A DNA stretch of 64,000 bases from Lepidostoma basale (GCA_022606425.2 JAHDVF020000060.1:310001-374000), one strand, 5' to 3'. Positions 30,150 to 40,629 are shown, counted from the first letter of the stretch. Notes: a model not told the origin generated them from the sequence alone. Translations and numbers: made by a program.

Positions 30150-30600
30150 CTTCTTCGTCAGCCTTCATCGGTCCACTGCTGGACATAGGCCTCTTCCCTT
30201 CTTCTCCACTCGTCTCTATTTTCTGCCAGCTGCAGCCACCTTTCCCCCCCTTGGCAGCAATGTCGTCGGCCCACCATTTTTGCGGCCTGCCGACGCTTCT
30301 CCTATTTTCCCATGGTCTCCACCTTATTATTTTCTGGGTCCATCTATCCTCACTTTGTCTCGCCACATGACCCGCCCATTGCCTCTTCAGTCTCGCTAGT
30401 CGTTCCATGATGTCCGTATTTTTGTTCGGCGTCTAATCTCCTCATTTCTGATTTTATCTCGGAGACTGACGCCGAGCATATGTCTTTTAATGGAACGCTG
30501 CGTGACCATCCCATAAGTCATCACCGGCACTATGCAGACTTTTCTCTTTAGACATATTAGAGTTTCTTTGTTTTTAAAGACGTGTTTTAGTTTGCCGAAA
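30150..30600 (-). mobile_element. M-family non-LTR retrotransposon 3' end
   Basis: Minus frames: KTLICLKRKVCIVPVMTYGM, QRSIKRHMLGVSLRDKIRNE, EIRRRTKIR, then a frameshift, MERLARLKRQWAGHVARQSE, DRWTQKIIRWRPWENRRSVG, RPQKWWADDIAAKGG and a run to KADEEDGS. It matches 56,034-56,400(-) and 44,705-44,995(+). Confidence 0.8.
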
Positions 30601-30624
30601 GCTGCCCAGCTCAACCCTAGAAGA

Positions 30625-30870
30625 GAAGAACCTTCTTAGAGTAGCAGAAATGCGAACCCTGCGCTCCATCGCAAGCAAAACCCTCAGAGATCGGATCAGA
30701 AACGAAACGTTAAGGTCTGTCTGTGGTGTTGAGGACATAGTGAGATGGGGAAGAAGCAGAAGGCGCTTTTGGAGAGACCACGTGGACCGTATGGAGAATA
30801 CAATAATTGCAAAAATTGTTAAAGATGAAAACCCAAGCAGAAAAATATTACCAGGAAGGTCGCCAAATAG
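30625..30870 (+). mobile_element. Q-family fragment
   Basis: LLRVAEMRTLRSIASKTLRD, RIRNETLRSVCGVEDIVRWG, RSRRRFWRDHVDRMEN, NPSRKILPGRSPNR. The frame continues into P sequence at about 30,873 without a stop, giving a 127-residue fused frame that is an insertion artefact. Confidence 0.75.
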
Positions 30871-30872
30871 GG

Positions 30873-31172
30873 TCAGTAATGCACACGTACTACAGAGAGC
30901 CAATAGAGAGCTGTTGTCGAGTGTGAAAGTAACAAAGGTCTCATATTTGGGTCATGTGCTAAGGGGAGAAAAATACCACCCCCTTCGGCTGATATTAATG
31001 GGTAAAGTAGAAAGACGTAGAGGAGTTGGTTGAAGGCAGTTGTTCTGGCTGCGGGACATTAAATGTTGGACAGGAATGACCAGAGTCCAGAATCTGTTCC
31101 AAGTGGCGCAGGACAGAGATGCCTTTGCTTCAGTAATTGCCAACGTTGGGAGGACCTGACACGGCACTGGAA
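30873..31172 (+). mobile_element. P-family 3' end
   Basis: RVSNAHVLQRANRELLSSVK, VTKVSYLGHVLRGEKYHPLR, GKVERRRGVG, a stop, WLRDIKCWTGMTRVQNLFQV, AQDRDAFASVIANVGRT and a stop, then CACTGGAAGAATAATAAG. Homologous to 38,120 and 42,860. Confidence 0.8.
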
Positions 31173-31174
31173 GA

Positions 31175-31280
31175 ATAATAAGATGACGCAATCCTCTGCC
31201 TTACATTTCTTCCTTATTTCGTCGTTCGGTATTCTATCATATATCGTTTTCCCGCAGATTCAGTGATCTCATTCCTTTCT
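31175..31280 (-). mobile_element. TTAG-tail internal fragment, subfamily B
   Basis: The minus strand encodes the KTIYDRIPNDEIRKKCKAED-like segment of subfamily B. Both ends are broken. Confidence 0.65.
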
Positions 31281-31359
31281 TTTGTTATCTTTTTCTTTCT
31301 TTTGTCGTTATCATAAAATATAATAAAACTTGTATAAAACTCTTATTCTTCGACTACTT

Positions 31360-31735
31360 TATTTAGGACTGTGTCCTGTTTTTTCTCGGAGCCTGTTCCT
31401 GGGATGCATATGTCCAACTGTCTCGCCATCTTTTAGGTGGTCTTCCTGCAGGTTGATTCCCTGTTGGTACTTTATTTGTGGCTACATTTATCACTCTTTC
31501 AGAACATGCTCTTTCCACATGATTTCTTCAGTAGCGTCTTCTCAGTCTTCCTCATTGCACGACATCTTCGACATTGCAGATCTTTCTTATTTCAGAATTT
31601 CTTATTCTGTCTCGGAGTCTCTCCCGCAACAGATCGGAGAGTCTTCATTTCTGCGGTTCTTAGGCGATTTTTTGTTCTGATGGTGTCAGCTCTCGTTTCT
31701 ATTCGTATGTCATTATTGGACGATGTATAAAACTC
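31360..31735 (-). mobile_element. Q-family 3' end
   Basis: Minus-strand pieces: TSSNNDIRIETRADTIRTKN, MKTLRSVAGETPRQNKKF-like, AMRKTEKTLLKKSCGKSMF, ESDKCSHK*STNRESTCRKT and a terminal AxKQDTVLNKVVEE-like run. Same layout as 53,450-53,765. Confidence 0.65.
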
Positions 31736-32430
31736 ATTCGCATTAATTATTTAACTTGGAGTTTTACATCATTGTTCAAGGAACAATAAAATAGTTTTCT
31801 TTTGTTTTATTTAATCAGAAATTTAAACCAAAAAGTGTCCTCGTGTATATATTTTCTGATAAGTAATAGATAAGTATGTTTTGTGCATTCGATATCTCTA
31901 TCTATCTAGGATATTCATGTATGAAAACAAGTGTACATATTGTGAAAAAACAATTTGCCCAACCCAAATTCCTATCAGATATGCGGATTTGTGTGCGAAA
32001 TAAATTTGTAATTAATTCGCGGAAAACATGTACTTTGTTGACATGTTAGTGTCAATGTTTTTCATAGATGGCATCTTATCGCATAGTTACAATATGGCCG
32101 ATCGGGTGAGTAATTTGAGTAATATTCCTTTTATTATTTCGATAGTATGCAGACGGTCAACAGTTTGTGTGTTTATACAATCTTTAATATAAACGATGCG
32201 GTGACATCTAAATGACACAAGTCATAATAATGCGACATCGATACTTCAATGTGTCCTTCGATTTGGGAAGAGATTAAAAGAAAATTATTTGTCAGCAAGA
32301 AGAACAACACAACGGGTTATGGAAAGACAAAAGATTGGCATAACTCTGAGGAACCAAATACTAATCATCTTAATCACACAAATCATCTTATTGAAAAAGA
32401 CGATGTTGAAATTCTACACGTTAATAACAG
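31736..32430. other. Mostly single-copy-looking AT-rich sequence
   Basis: AGTTTTACATCATTGTTCAA at 31,758 echoes 15,165. ATGGCCGATCGG|GTGAGT at 32,093 resembles a tiny first exon with a splice donor, but no continuation is visible. The small frame at 32,249-32,443 has no known motif and ends in a TTAG tail complement. Confidence 0.3.
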
Positions 32431-32884
32431 ACTAACTAACTAACTAACCATCACGCCCTCTCACCATTCTGTCTTCACTCATTCTTTCCATATGTCCAAA
32501 CCATCTTAACGACCTTTCATTATTTTGTTCATAACACTTTCATTCGCACCGCATTCACTTCTTATTCTTGCATTTGACTTTCTATCATATGCAGATTTAA
32601 CACACATTCGTCTAAGAGATCTCATTTCTACTGCATTTATTCTACTTTCATCCTTCTTTTGCCAGTTCCATGCTTCACTTACATACATAAGGGTCGGCAC
32701 AAGAACACCATTATACAATGCCATGTAAAAATTTTTGGATAGGCTTTTGTATGCGATGACAACTTTAAGTGCACAATTTACACCGTTGCCTGCCCCAACC
32801 CTTCTTTCAATGTCCTTCTCCACTCTCCCATCCTTTGTTACTCTCCCATACTTCCTAAATAAACAAACTCATCCACTTGTTCCA
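32430..32884 (-). mobile_element. TTAG-tail element, subfamily A, tail plus internal part
   Basis: The tail complement ACTAACTAACTAACC is joined by deletion to the ERMNEDRM region. Then (minus) NKIMKGR, SECGANESVMNKIM, CVKSAYDRKSNARIRS, INAVEMRSLRRM, PTLMYVSEAWNWQKKDESRI and MEKDIERRVGAGNGVNCALK. The frame 32,506-32,823 is open. Confidence 0.8.
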
Positions 32885-33130
32885 TAGGCCTATACTGACA
32901 TATACCATAGAGACCAGAGTGGATACCACAAGAACGAAGGCTAAAGTGCGGATGGCAGAAATGCGGACGCTGAGGATGATAGCAGGAAAGACTCCTCAAG
33001 ATAGGGTGAGGAACACAGCTATCCGCGAAATCTGCAAGGTGGGAGATATCGTAAGATGGGGCAGACAACTCAGAAGACACTGGAATGGGCACGTGCAGAG
33101 GATGGATCCCTCCAGAATCCTACACTTGTG
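32885..33130 (+). mobile_element. Q-like family fragment
   Basis: TYTIETRVDTTRTKAKVRMA, EMRTLRMIAGKTPQDRVRNT, AIREICKVGDIVRWGRQLRR, HWNGHVQRMDPSRI. The open frame is 32,877-33,131. It meets the minus TTAG-tail copy head to head at 32,884. Confidence 0.75.
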
Positions 33131-33480
33131 ATCACTATCAAAACACACGATTCACTGAAGAAGGATTCATTTACACTTACAACTTTATTTTTCCAACTGT
33201 CGCCAGAAAATTTACACGCTTCTCGGTAAAATATTGTAGTTTCATCTGCTTCAGATGGAACCCCTTTATTCCAAGATACACACCCGAAACCAACAGAACT
33301 TTAACTTCATTTTTATCAGCTTTTTACTATTGACAGTTGGAACGTTCTTACTCTCGGGTGACGATTTACTAAAGCTTTTTGAGGAAGACAGATTAAAAAG
33401 TAGGAAGAGCACTTATTTGATGGTGAAATTTGATGATTCCTTTATTTTTTTATACAATTTGAAGTTAAATCTTAGGATCT
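33131..33480 (-). mobile_element. Possible Penelope-like terminal segment
   Basis: Minus-strand TCTGAAGCAGATGAAACTAC near 33,235-33,255 resembles the CTGAAGA..GAAAC pattern of the other ends, but the spacer is too short for a stem II. CACTGAAGAAGGATTCA on plus at 33,155 is a second echo. Weak. Confidence 0.25.
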
Positions 33481-33600
33481 TAAGATTAAACAGAGGACCG
33501 ATTTTTGGAGATGGAGGGATAGTTGGGAGTAGACTTCCCAAGAGAGACAGCCTGGAATACAGGAACAGACCAAAGGTATAAAAAGAGAAGAAGAAAAATT
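33481..33600 (+). mobile_element. Q-family terminal piece
   Basis: WRWRDSWE-like (GGAGATGGAGGGATAGTTGG) and a GAGAAGAAGAAAAA tail, in a frame broken from the upstream 33,255-33,581 frame. Confidence 0.4.
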
Positions 33601-34090
33601 TGAACTAAACAGGATCAAACACTGATTCTAATGAATATACAAAATAATATAATACTTTCTGGATTAATGGGGTCAACGCCATTTATAAAAGTTAAAGTCA
33701 GATTTGAGATAGCTTGTTTTCATATCAATACGTGCCATAATCTCTCGTTATTTTATATTTGATAAAAAATCCAGCACATATGACTAATTTTTGTTATATG
33801 TATATTATGCATATAAAACAGCTCGACTATGTGAACGCTAAATGACATGTGTTTTCATTTTAAGTCATCGACCATCCTCTTGCTTAGAGGACAGTGGTTC
33901 TATGACCCGAGAGATCTGGCCGCGTGAACTCTGATGGAATTTTTCAAAACAATATGCCCAACCAAATGAAGTTTTTTATTACTTGCGTTGTCCAAAGTTC
34001 GTATAATGATTTACATGGGCATTAACATGATCACGCAGGTGGTCCACGTCTTCCAGAAGCCAACAACTGGCTGTATTCTTGTTGTTCAAG
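33601..34090. other. No recognised element or gene
   Basis: Unclassified AT-rich sequence. Confidence 0.3.
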
Positions 34091-34094
34091 ACAT

Positions 34095-34595
34095 CAAAGC
34101 TAACTAACTAACCATCATGCCATCTCTCTGAAGAGATAGGTAGACATAATGGACCGCCACACTGTTCTTTCCTGACATACTTCTCTCGAATCCTTATCAT
34201 TCATACATCGTGTCATCCACGCACGTCGATTTCTCCGACTCCTCACGTGGCCGACATTTAATGTAATCGTGCAACGTTTTCCTCGGTCTTCCTCTATTTC
34301 TAGTTCTATTTACATCGTTATTCATTGTTTCCGTGTGTACAAGATAACGTTAATGTTCCTTTAATTATTTTGTTCATAACACTTTCACTTGGATCTTCTG
34401 GCTTACAGAGGTTCATCTCTAATGGCTATTCCTCTTACGTACTGCATTCAGTTCATATATTTTTATTCGACACTATCATACACAGATTTTCCACACATTC
34501 GTCTAAAAGAACTGATTTCGACTGCATTTATCCTTCTTTTGGCGGTTCTACGAGTATGTTTCACTTCCATACATAAGGAAGTGCCAGGATGCGAA
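34095..34595 (-). mobile_element. TTAG-tail element with an SR1 segment inside
   Basis: Minus TTAG-tail sequence 34,095-34,385 (tail, SAYPF-like, RNRRACMDDTMN-like, TWHD-absent) and 34,450-34,570 (CGKSVYDSVE-like, ESR). Between them 34,385-34,445 is CTTGGATCTTCTGGCTTACA..CTCTTACGT, the SR1 repeat also at 51,280 and 25,680. Confidence 0.65.
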
Positions 34596-34599
34596 TAGA

Positions 34600-35260
34600 T
34601 CAGGATAGAAAGGAGTGGAGAATACGAGAAGATGCCTAAATCCAGGAGTGGAAGGCCACAAAAAGCTAAAATAAAGAAAAAGAAGAAGATTAACCATTCT
34701 TTTTGGGATAGTAATAAGAATGCCCGGATGCTAGATGTAATGGCCTATTTATTCTGGGCAATCCTTCTAGATATGCTTTTATGCTCTCTTGTAAAGGATG
34801 AAGTCTTCGGATGATACTTCTTCTACCGATGACACTACAGTCCATATCTAGCTTTGGTTTCCGTCAACTTTCGCCTCCATCAGTCCCTGTCCTCAGCAAT
34901 CGTCCTCCAGTTCGGCACCCTACCTCAGTCTTGGTATTCCCACCCTTCTCCTTCAGCCCGGGTGTCAAGTCATAATGCGTTTGGGGACCCTTGAGTTCGA
35001 CATCCTCTGTAAATGTCCAGCCCATCTGAATCGTAAGTTTTTTGGCGTGGAGATGTTGGGGGCCTGTTATATGGAGTACAGCTATTCGTTGCGTCGAATA
35101 CGTCATGGCTCTGCTTCTCTCATGGGTCCACAGATTCGTCGGAGCACCTTTCTTTCGAAGGTTTCCATCAGTTCCGCCATTTTTACAGTCAAAGTCAGAG
35201 TCTCGCTACCATACGTCAAAATTGTCCGTATAACGGTCTTGAATAGGGTAATTATTGTCT
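34600..35260 (-). mobile_element. K-like non-LTR retrotransposon 3' end
   Basis: Minus-strand pieces: TVIRTILTYGSETLTLTVKM, AELMETFERKVLRRICGPMR, LRFRWAGHLQRMS-like (frame broken), GIPRLRWGAELEDD-like. LTYGSExLTLT and FERKVLRRIxGP are the family K/ERT signature seen at 63,436. Bases 34,600-34,830 are weakly coding, with an AAGAAAAAGAAGAAG run. Confidence 0.6.
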
Positions 35261-35439
35261 TCTATAACGTTGCTTACTTTCCAGAAATAATCAGACTGCT
35301 GAGCTTCAGAGGAGAATCGGTCATGGGTGGGTGGCATATGATAATATGAAGAAGTTGTTTGATAGTAACATTCCCCAATGTCTGAAACGCAAAATCGATG
35401 CGTACTTCCAGGATGAAGCAGAAACGCTAACCCTCACCA

Positions 35440-36095
35440 AGTCGACCATAAGGAGACTCCGTGTAGCACAAAGCAAACCCACGAAAAAGCCATGCTACGT
35501 TTAAGACTCTCAGAACGGATAAGAAATACTGAAATACAAAGAAGGTCACGAGTAACAGATGTCGTCGAAAGGGTTCTTCTTCTTATGGCCATACAACTCT
35601 TGAAGAATTGATGCCTGTTAAGTTAGCCTCCTTGATGATTTTTCGCCAAGCTCCTCGATCCTGCGCCTTTTGCTCCCAGCAGTCCGATTCGCCCAATCTA
35701 GCCAGATCAGCCAGAACATTGTCCATTAGGCGTAATCTAGGCCTTCCTAGAGGTCTTACTCCAGTCGGTCTAGACGCATACAGGGTCTTGATTGCTCTGG
35801 TCTCTTCGGCTCGGCGTACCTGCCCAAACCATGTTAGTCATCGAAAGGGTAGCTAAGCTTAAATGGTCATTTGCGGGACATGTTGCCAGATTGGTAGACG
35901 ATAAATGGACCAGAAGGGTGGTGGAGCGGAGACACCGCGGAGATAAAAGAAACAGAGGGAGACCCCCCACACGATGGTTCGACGACATTTTAAGAATTGC
36001 TGGCGATTAGATGCAAAAGGCACAAAACAGGAATACGTGGAGAAGTGTGAGGGAGGCCTATGTCCAGCAGTGGACAAAAACGGCTGTCTAAGCAG
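35440..36095 (+). mobile_element. N-family 3' end interrupted by an O-family insert
   Basis: Before the insert: LTKSTIRRLRVAQSKPTKKP-like (frame broken), RIRNTEIQRRSRVTDVVERV. After it: RVAKLKWSFAGHVARLVDDK, WTRRVVERRHRGDKRNRGRP, PTRWFDDILRIAGD, a stop, QNRNTWRSVREAYVQQWTKT. An FDDI..AG..W..AYVQQW ending is typical of RTE-group polyproteins. Confidence 0.8.
35575..35840 (-). mobile_element. O-family insert with 10-bp TSD
   Basis: TCGAAAGGGT occurs at 35,565-35,574 and 35,841-35,850. The minus strand encodes NMVWAGTPSRRDQ, GVRPLGRPRLRLMDNVLADL, EWRDRRNKLTGINSS-like and ends CCATAAGAAGAAGA. It is the same family as 16,013 and inserted after N. Confidence 0.85.
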
Positions 36096-36660
36096 CAGAA
36101 GATGACACAGTCAACCGATAATATAAGTTAGATATTCATGTGCAATTGTATCGATTCGTTCTACTGATTCAGTTAACCGATTACCCACATACGGGCATTG
36201 TGTGCTGGCTATATTTCAACATGAATCGATTCCATTGTTTGATAACCATATTTACCTATGATTGCGAATGTTTGTCAAGCGTTGTGACCTATGGCAACCC
36301 GCTGTTGCTTGCCATATTTCCACGGCTTGCCTTGTTTAAATAAGTGCAGTTTCTTTGTTGTCCAATATGAGGTGTACCTGATAATGAAATAGATTTCATA
36401 TCATTTGTTATATACTTTTTGTTTTATTGGTTTGAAGATCGAACAAGTTTTGACGGATAATTTTTTTTGTAAATAACTAGCGACCCGACAGACGATGTGT
36501 TGGTCGAACGTTATATACTAAATGACATTGAGTTAGAATTTTAAATTTACGCCACGCTATAACGCAAGTGATGTGAGCATGCGACATCAGCGCCATTTAT
36601 GGTAAACAAACAAACTATGAATTATTCTAATAAATTCAATTATTTGTGAACTTCTTCTGA
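36096..36660. other. No recognised element or gene
   Basis: Unclassified. ACTAGCGACCCGACAGACGA at 36,477 looks like a repeat end, but no second copy is in the window. Confidence 0.3.
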
Positions 36661-36664
36661 AAAA

Positions 36665-37285
36665 ATAACTAACCATCACGTCATTTCTTCGGGTGGGTAG
36701 GGAGAGAGGACGGACCGCCATACTGTTATATCCTGACATCTTCATACGTCGTAACAAGCACGTCGATTCCACTTGGTCGCATTATTTAAATTGATTAATT
36801 TTTTCATGCCATGGTTTCCTCGACCATCCTCGACTACTTTATTTATTCACACTGCTATCAATTCGATCCATATGTCCAAACCATCAACAATAACAAACCA
36901 TCACGCCGTATCTCTAAAAGGGTAGGCAGAGAGAATGGACCATCACACTACTCTATCCTGATACACCTCTCTAACTTTCTCCTAATTCACGTACACGCAC
37001 GTCGATTCTTCCGACTTTTAACATGGCCGACCTTAACATATGATTGATTTGGTCATGCCATGTTTTCTTCGGTTTTCCTCTACTCCGTACTCCATTCACA
37101 TTGTTAACGTACACTTTCTTAACCATTCTTTCATCATCTATGCGTTCTACGTGACTAAACCAACGCAGTAATCCTTTGATAATTTTGTTCATAAGCTAGA
37201 GAGGTACGTCAGGCCAGAGCAGTATTGAAGTCCATTCTCTCTGCCATATGCCTCCGGTGAAACGGTAAGTAAGGTTGGAAACTGT
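36665..37285. mobile_element. Cluster of TTAG-tail fragments, subfamilies B and C
   Basis: 36,665-36,840 (-, tail to WHDEKIN region), 36,893-37,195 (-, subfamily C: IIKGLLRWFSHVERID, VNGVRSRGKPKKTWHDQINH) and 37,196-37,283 (+, terminal RCYVRPEQ..SILSA region with GGTGAAACGGTAAGTAAG). The last two meet in opposite orientation at 37,195. Confidence 0.7.
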
Positions 37286-37289
37286 TTGG

Positions 37290-37385
37290 CGTCCTTTGTG
37301 GCAGAGTGGTAAGAGTGATAAGCTATGAGTGGCACACTAAAGGTCCCGGGTTCGAGTCAGACTGGTGGAATTCACGTGAGCAAAA
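37290..37385 (+). mobile_element. tRNA-derived SINE-1 copy, 3' part lost
   Basis: A box TGGCAGAGTGG at 37,299 and B box GGTTCGAGTCA at 37,349. The body stops after ATTCACGTGAGCAAAAAAT, next to the palindrome. Confidence 0.7.
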
Positions 37386-37447
37386 AATATATATAAAATT
37401 AGAATTAAACACTTTTAAAACGTTGTATAAAACCACTTTATTTTGAG

Positions 37448-37500
37448 TCAGGAGCGCCAACCGGTTTCATTCTGTAACGAGCTTCGTCAGGGCTATATAC
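37448..37500 (-). ncRNA. Hammerhead-ribozyme-like motif, left arm
   Basis: Minus strand: GCC, CTGACGA, GCTCGTTACAGAAT, GAAAC, CGGTT, GGC. GCTC/GAAT is weaker than GCTC/GAGT in the right arm. Stem I is GCC/GGC. Confidence 0.5.
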
Positions 37501-37509
37501 AAACAGTTT

Positions 37510-37562
37510 GTATATAGCCCTGACGAAGCTCGTTACAGAGTGAAACCGGTTGGCGCTCCTGA
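37510..37562 (+). ncRNA. Hammerhead-ribozyme-like motif, right arm
   Basis: Plus strand: CTGACGA at 37,520, stem II GCTC-GTTACA-GAGT, GAAAC at 37,542, then CGGTT with U as the cleavage base, and stem I GCC/GGC. All core positions fit a type-I hammerhead. Stem III is minimal, as in Penelope-like elements. Confidence 0.55.
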
Positions 37563-37615
37563 ATTAAAATAAAGTGGTTTTATACAACGTTTTAAAAGTG
37601 TTTAATTTTAATTTT

Positions 37616-38110
37616 AAATATGTCAAACTACCAAGTAATAGCTTCTTTCCAAAGTTTAAAAAAAATGTGTACAGTAATTGGGTTCAAATACCTAATAAAA
37701 TGGGAAACTTCCACATTAAAGGGCCAATTGGCATCCCAAGACCCAGCAAATATGACACAAGTTGCTGCCAACCAATCCCTACGATCGGAACATAAAAAGG
37801 GTCGGAAACAAACGAACCTTCCTACGGCACACAGCAATAATTTGTTATCGATATGAAGACGCCCTGTATCATTTGACATTTGTGTCATGCAGATAGAATT
37901 CACAGTTTTCTAGAGCGAAACCCGAGCTCCATATTTTATCATTCTTTGTTCTCCATAAACGAGGTCAAGATTCTCTTGAAATGATAATAGAAAAAAATAA
38001 CTAATAAACTCATAATGTTCTCCGGGTTCCAGGGATACCAAAATGAAAATAAAAAATTTAATATTAAAAAATTCAAATGAAATTCTGAGTAGTCAGGTCC
38101 TAATGTTTGA
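37616..38110. other. No recognised gene
   Basis: GTACAGTAATTGGGTTCAAA at 37,672 matches the 3' region of SINE-1 (27,379), so a short SINE remnant may be here. The remainder is unclassified. Overlapping small frames on both strands have no known motif. Confidence 0.3.
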
Positions 38111-38119
38111 CCCTACCCA

Positions 38120-38560
38120 CCTTCTCCTTCTTTCCGTGTCCTGTCAGGTCTCCCCAACGTTGACGATCACCCTTGAGTAGCCCTCCCCGTCCTGGCCAGC
38201 TCGGAACAGCTCCCCCACGGTCCTCAGCCCCGTCCACTCTCGGATGTTCCTCAGCCAGGAAACCCGCCTTCTCCCAACACCTCGTCGACCCTCAATCTTA
38301 CCCTCCAAGATCAGATGCAATAGTGCGTACTTTTCGCCTCTCAGAACATGGCTCAAGTAGGACACCTTACGGACTTTGATGTTGCTCAGCAACTCTCTGT
38401 CAACTCTGGCTCTATGGAGAACGTTTATGTTGCTGACCATGTCAGTCCAGGAGATGCGTAACATCCTTCGGTGTATCCACATCTCTAAGGCCTCCAATTG
38501 GTTCATAACATTGACTTTAAGGGTTTTTGTCGTAACTACCCACCACATCCTCCAAAAATC
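38120..38560 (-). mobile_element. P-family 3' end, open 134-residue frame
   Basis: The minus frame 38,144-38,548 gives TLKVNVMNQLEALEMWIHRR, MLRISWTDMVSNINVLHRAR, VDRELLSNIKVRKVSYLSHV, LRGEKYALLHLILEGKIEGR, RGVGRRRVSWLRNIREWTGL and AGQDGEGYSRVIVNVGET, then a stop. This is the C-terminal end of an endonuclease-reverse-transcriptase polyprotein (LExFEMWxxRRxLxIxW). Complement of a GAAAGAAG tail at 38,130. It is the best P copy. Confidence 0.85.
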
Positions 38561-38681
38561 TCTCTCTCACTATCCAACAATATCTAACCTCATCATCCAA
38601 GAAATAAATTTTCAACATGTGGGGAAATAATAGCTTCCATGCTGGAACTCCCGAGAAGACGCTATTATATATAAAACTAAA

Positions 38682-39300
38682 CTAACTAACCATTACGCAG
38701 TCTCCCTAAAGGGGTAGGCAGAATGAATGGACTGCCACACTTTTCTTTCCTGATATATTTCTCTCGATTCCTCAACATTCATACATCGTGTCATGCACGC
38801 GCGTTGATTTCTCTGACTCCTCACATGGCCGACATTCAATATTTGATTTATTTGATCATGCCACGTTTTCCTCGGTCTTCCTCTATTTTTGGTTCCATGT
38901 CCAAACCATCTTAATAATCCTTTCATTATTTTGTTCATAACACCATCATTCGCACCGCATTCACTTCTTATATTTTCATTCGACACTCTATCATACACAG
39001 AGTATCCACACATTCGTATAAGATATCTCATTTCCACTGCATCTATTTTGTTTTCATCCTTCTTTTACCAGTTCCATGCTTCGCTTCCATACACAAGGGT
39101 CGGTACAAGAACACCGTTGTGCACTGCCATTTTAGCTTTCATTGGATAGGCTTTTTGTTTGCCATGCCAACTTTAAGTGCACCATTCACTTTGTTGCCTG
39201 ACCCAACCCTTCTTTCTATATCCCCCTCCACTCGCCAATTTTTGTTAACATACTACCCAAATACACAAACTCATCTACTTGCTCCAGATTTTAAATTGAA
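38682..39300 (-). mobile_element. TTAG-tail element, subfamily A
   Basis: Minus frame 38,693-39,037: MEMRYLIRMCGYSVYDRVSN, ENIRSECGANDGVMNKIMKG, LLRWFGHGTKNRGRPRKTWH (the ERMVKKLYVNDVN block deleted in frame), RACMTRCMNVEESREIYQER and SIHSAYPFRETA. Upstream KVNGALKVGMAN and LEQVDEFVYLGS are separated by a frameshift. Confidence 0.85.
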
Positions 39301-39795
39301 ATTTAATTTATTTTTATATTATGACAAGCTCTGGTTTTAATTTATATGTTTGCGCAACAGAAAATTAAATATAGAGTTATCATTTTCTGCATAATGCTCT
39401 TTTATCAGAATGTTTTTTATTACTAATATTTTTTATGTATGTTAACGATAAAGATAATTAAATCGTCATAATATTATTGTATATTGTTATTAAAATAGTA
39501 ACGAACGTAATGGATCCATGGATCCAAACTTGCATATTTTTGAAGTCGACTCTTTTCGCGTTAAGTAGAAGATACAATTGAGAGCTGCGCACGCACCCTG
39601 TTACGGGTGTGCGACATGATGAAGTATACCAACTGGACAAGCAACAACGAATTTTAAGCTTAAAAAAAATTAAGACCCATAATATGTGCATAAAAAAATG
39701 ACCCAATAACCGAACTCAGTTGTGTTAAGTACCGCGGACTAACAATGGACAACTAAAATTGACAAAACACATAGACAACCTAACAAACAAAAAAA
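39301..39795. other. No recognised gene
   Basis: AT-rich. The minus frame 39,458-39,706 has no motif. A TTAG-tail terminal remnant is at 39,800-39,856 (GAGACGACGTGATGGTTAGT). Confidence 0.4.
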
Positions 39796-39856
39796 CATCA
39801 CCATCGGTTAAAGTGTGTCGTTCGTGGAGACGACGTGATGGTTAGTTAGTTAGTTG

Positions 39857-40350
39857 GCATCACAATACTCTCTCATCTACAAAATTAAAAATTACATACC
39901 AAGAAAAGAAAAAGCTATGATGTACGAAGCATATGTTATAATAAAAGCCTACTGACATATATGATTCCCTTCTGGGGTCAGGAAATCTAAAAGACATTGC
40001 AAGAATCCAAATACAACGAAATAAAATACTAAAATAAGCTATCTGACGCCAATCACACAAGTATACAGCCAAACAAAACAAATGGACATATCAGACCTGA
40101 CCAAATTCAAGGCATTGAAAATTATAAACAGAGTGATCATGGAAGAGACAACAGAAGGCAGCTACAAGAATCAAAATCTCAGACGTACATATATGCTAGA
40201 CCAGGAACTGTAACAGATATCACTTACCCAATGCATGAATAAAAACAGGACAATCAAGGATATTGAACAAAGGACTGAAACTTTACTATGACCTACCTGA
40301 GTTTTACTATAAATCAATTAAAAATATATCTGTAAAATAATATAGTTACA
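39857..40350 (+). mobile_element. Degraded non-LTR reverse-transcriptase C-terminal region
   Basis: With frame changes the plus strand reads IYKIKNYIPRKEKAMMYEAY, VIIKAYLTYMIPFWGQE, NEIKY and YSQTKQMDISDLTKFKALKI. AYxxxxLTYxIPxWG is a Jockey/I-group thumb-domain pattern. It is a unique family in this window and is pseudogenised. Confidence 0.5.
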
Positions 40351-40369
40351 TGTAAGATCTAAAAATGCT

Positions 40370-40470
40370 CATGTATCCATGTAATCAAAATTTAAATGTT
40401 GGCCATATTAGAAGTCGGAAGAATCGATGTGGATGCCATGACTCGCTGTATGAATGTAAAGTATTCTCTA
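40370..40470 (+). mobile_element. TTAG-tail fragment, subfamily C
   Basis: NLNVGHIRSRKNRCGCHDSLYE in the CMN region, entered and left by unrelated sequence. Confidence 0.55.
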
Positions 40471-40482
40471 GTGTTATAAATA

Positions 40483-40625
40483 CGAATGAAAACGTCTGTT
40501 TTCTAGAAATCTTATTAAAGTTTATGGTAATGACATATTTTGCCTTTCTAATGCATTATCAAATGCCTTAGAAAGGCGCAACATGTCATTCACATAAATT
40601 TTAATAAAACATCTAGAAAACAAGG
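40483..40625. mobile_element. Inverted pair of TTTCTAGA-type Penelope-like ends
   Basis: GTTTTCTAGAAATCTTATTA..ATGACATATTTTGCCTTTCTAA is inverted as TTAGAAAGGCGCAACATGTC..ACATCTAGAAAAC, about 55-60 bp per arm around ATGCATTATCAAATGCC. Related to 15,085 and 21,750. Confidence 0.5.
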
Positions 40626-40629
40626 ATAA

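Larger units (their letters stand above)
37396..37615. mobile_element. Palindrome of two Penelope-like ends (109-bp arms)
   Basis: 37,396-37,504 and 37,506-37,615 are almost perfect inverse copies around a single central base. Each arm has TTGTATATAGCC-CTGACGA, GCTC..GAGT, GAAAC-CGGTT-GGCGCTCCTGA and AAAGTGGTTTTATACAACG. The same end occurs once, diverged, at 55,400-55,500. Confidence 0.85.

Noticed and set aside
30650..31033. 127-residue plus frame as one protein
   Set aside because: Its first half is Q family and its second half P family; the fusion comes from adjacent insertions.
32093..32110. ATGGCCGATCGG followed by GTGAGT as a first coding exon
   Set aside because: Four codons plus a donor-like site, with no second exon, promoter evidence or conserved continuation in view.
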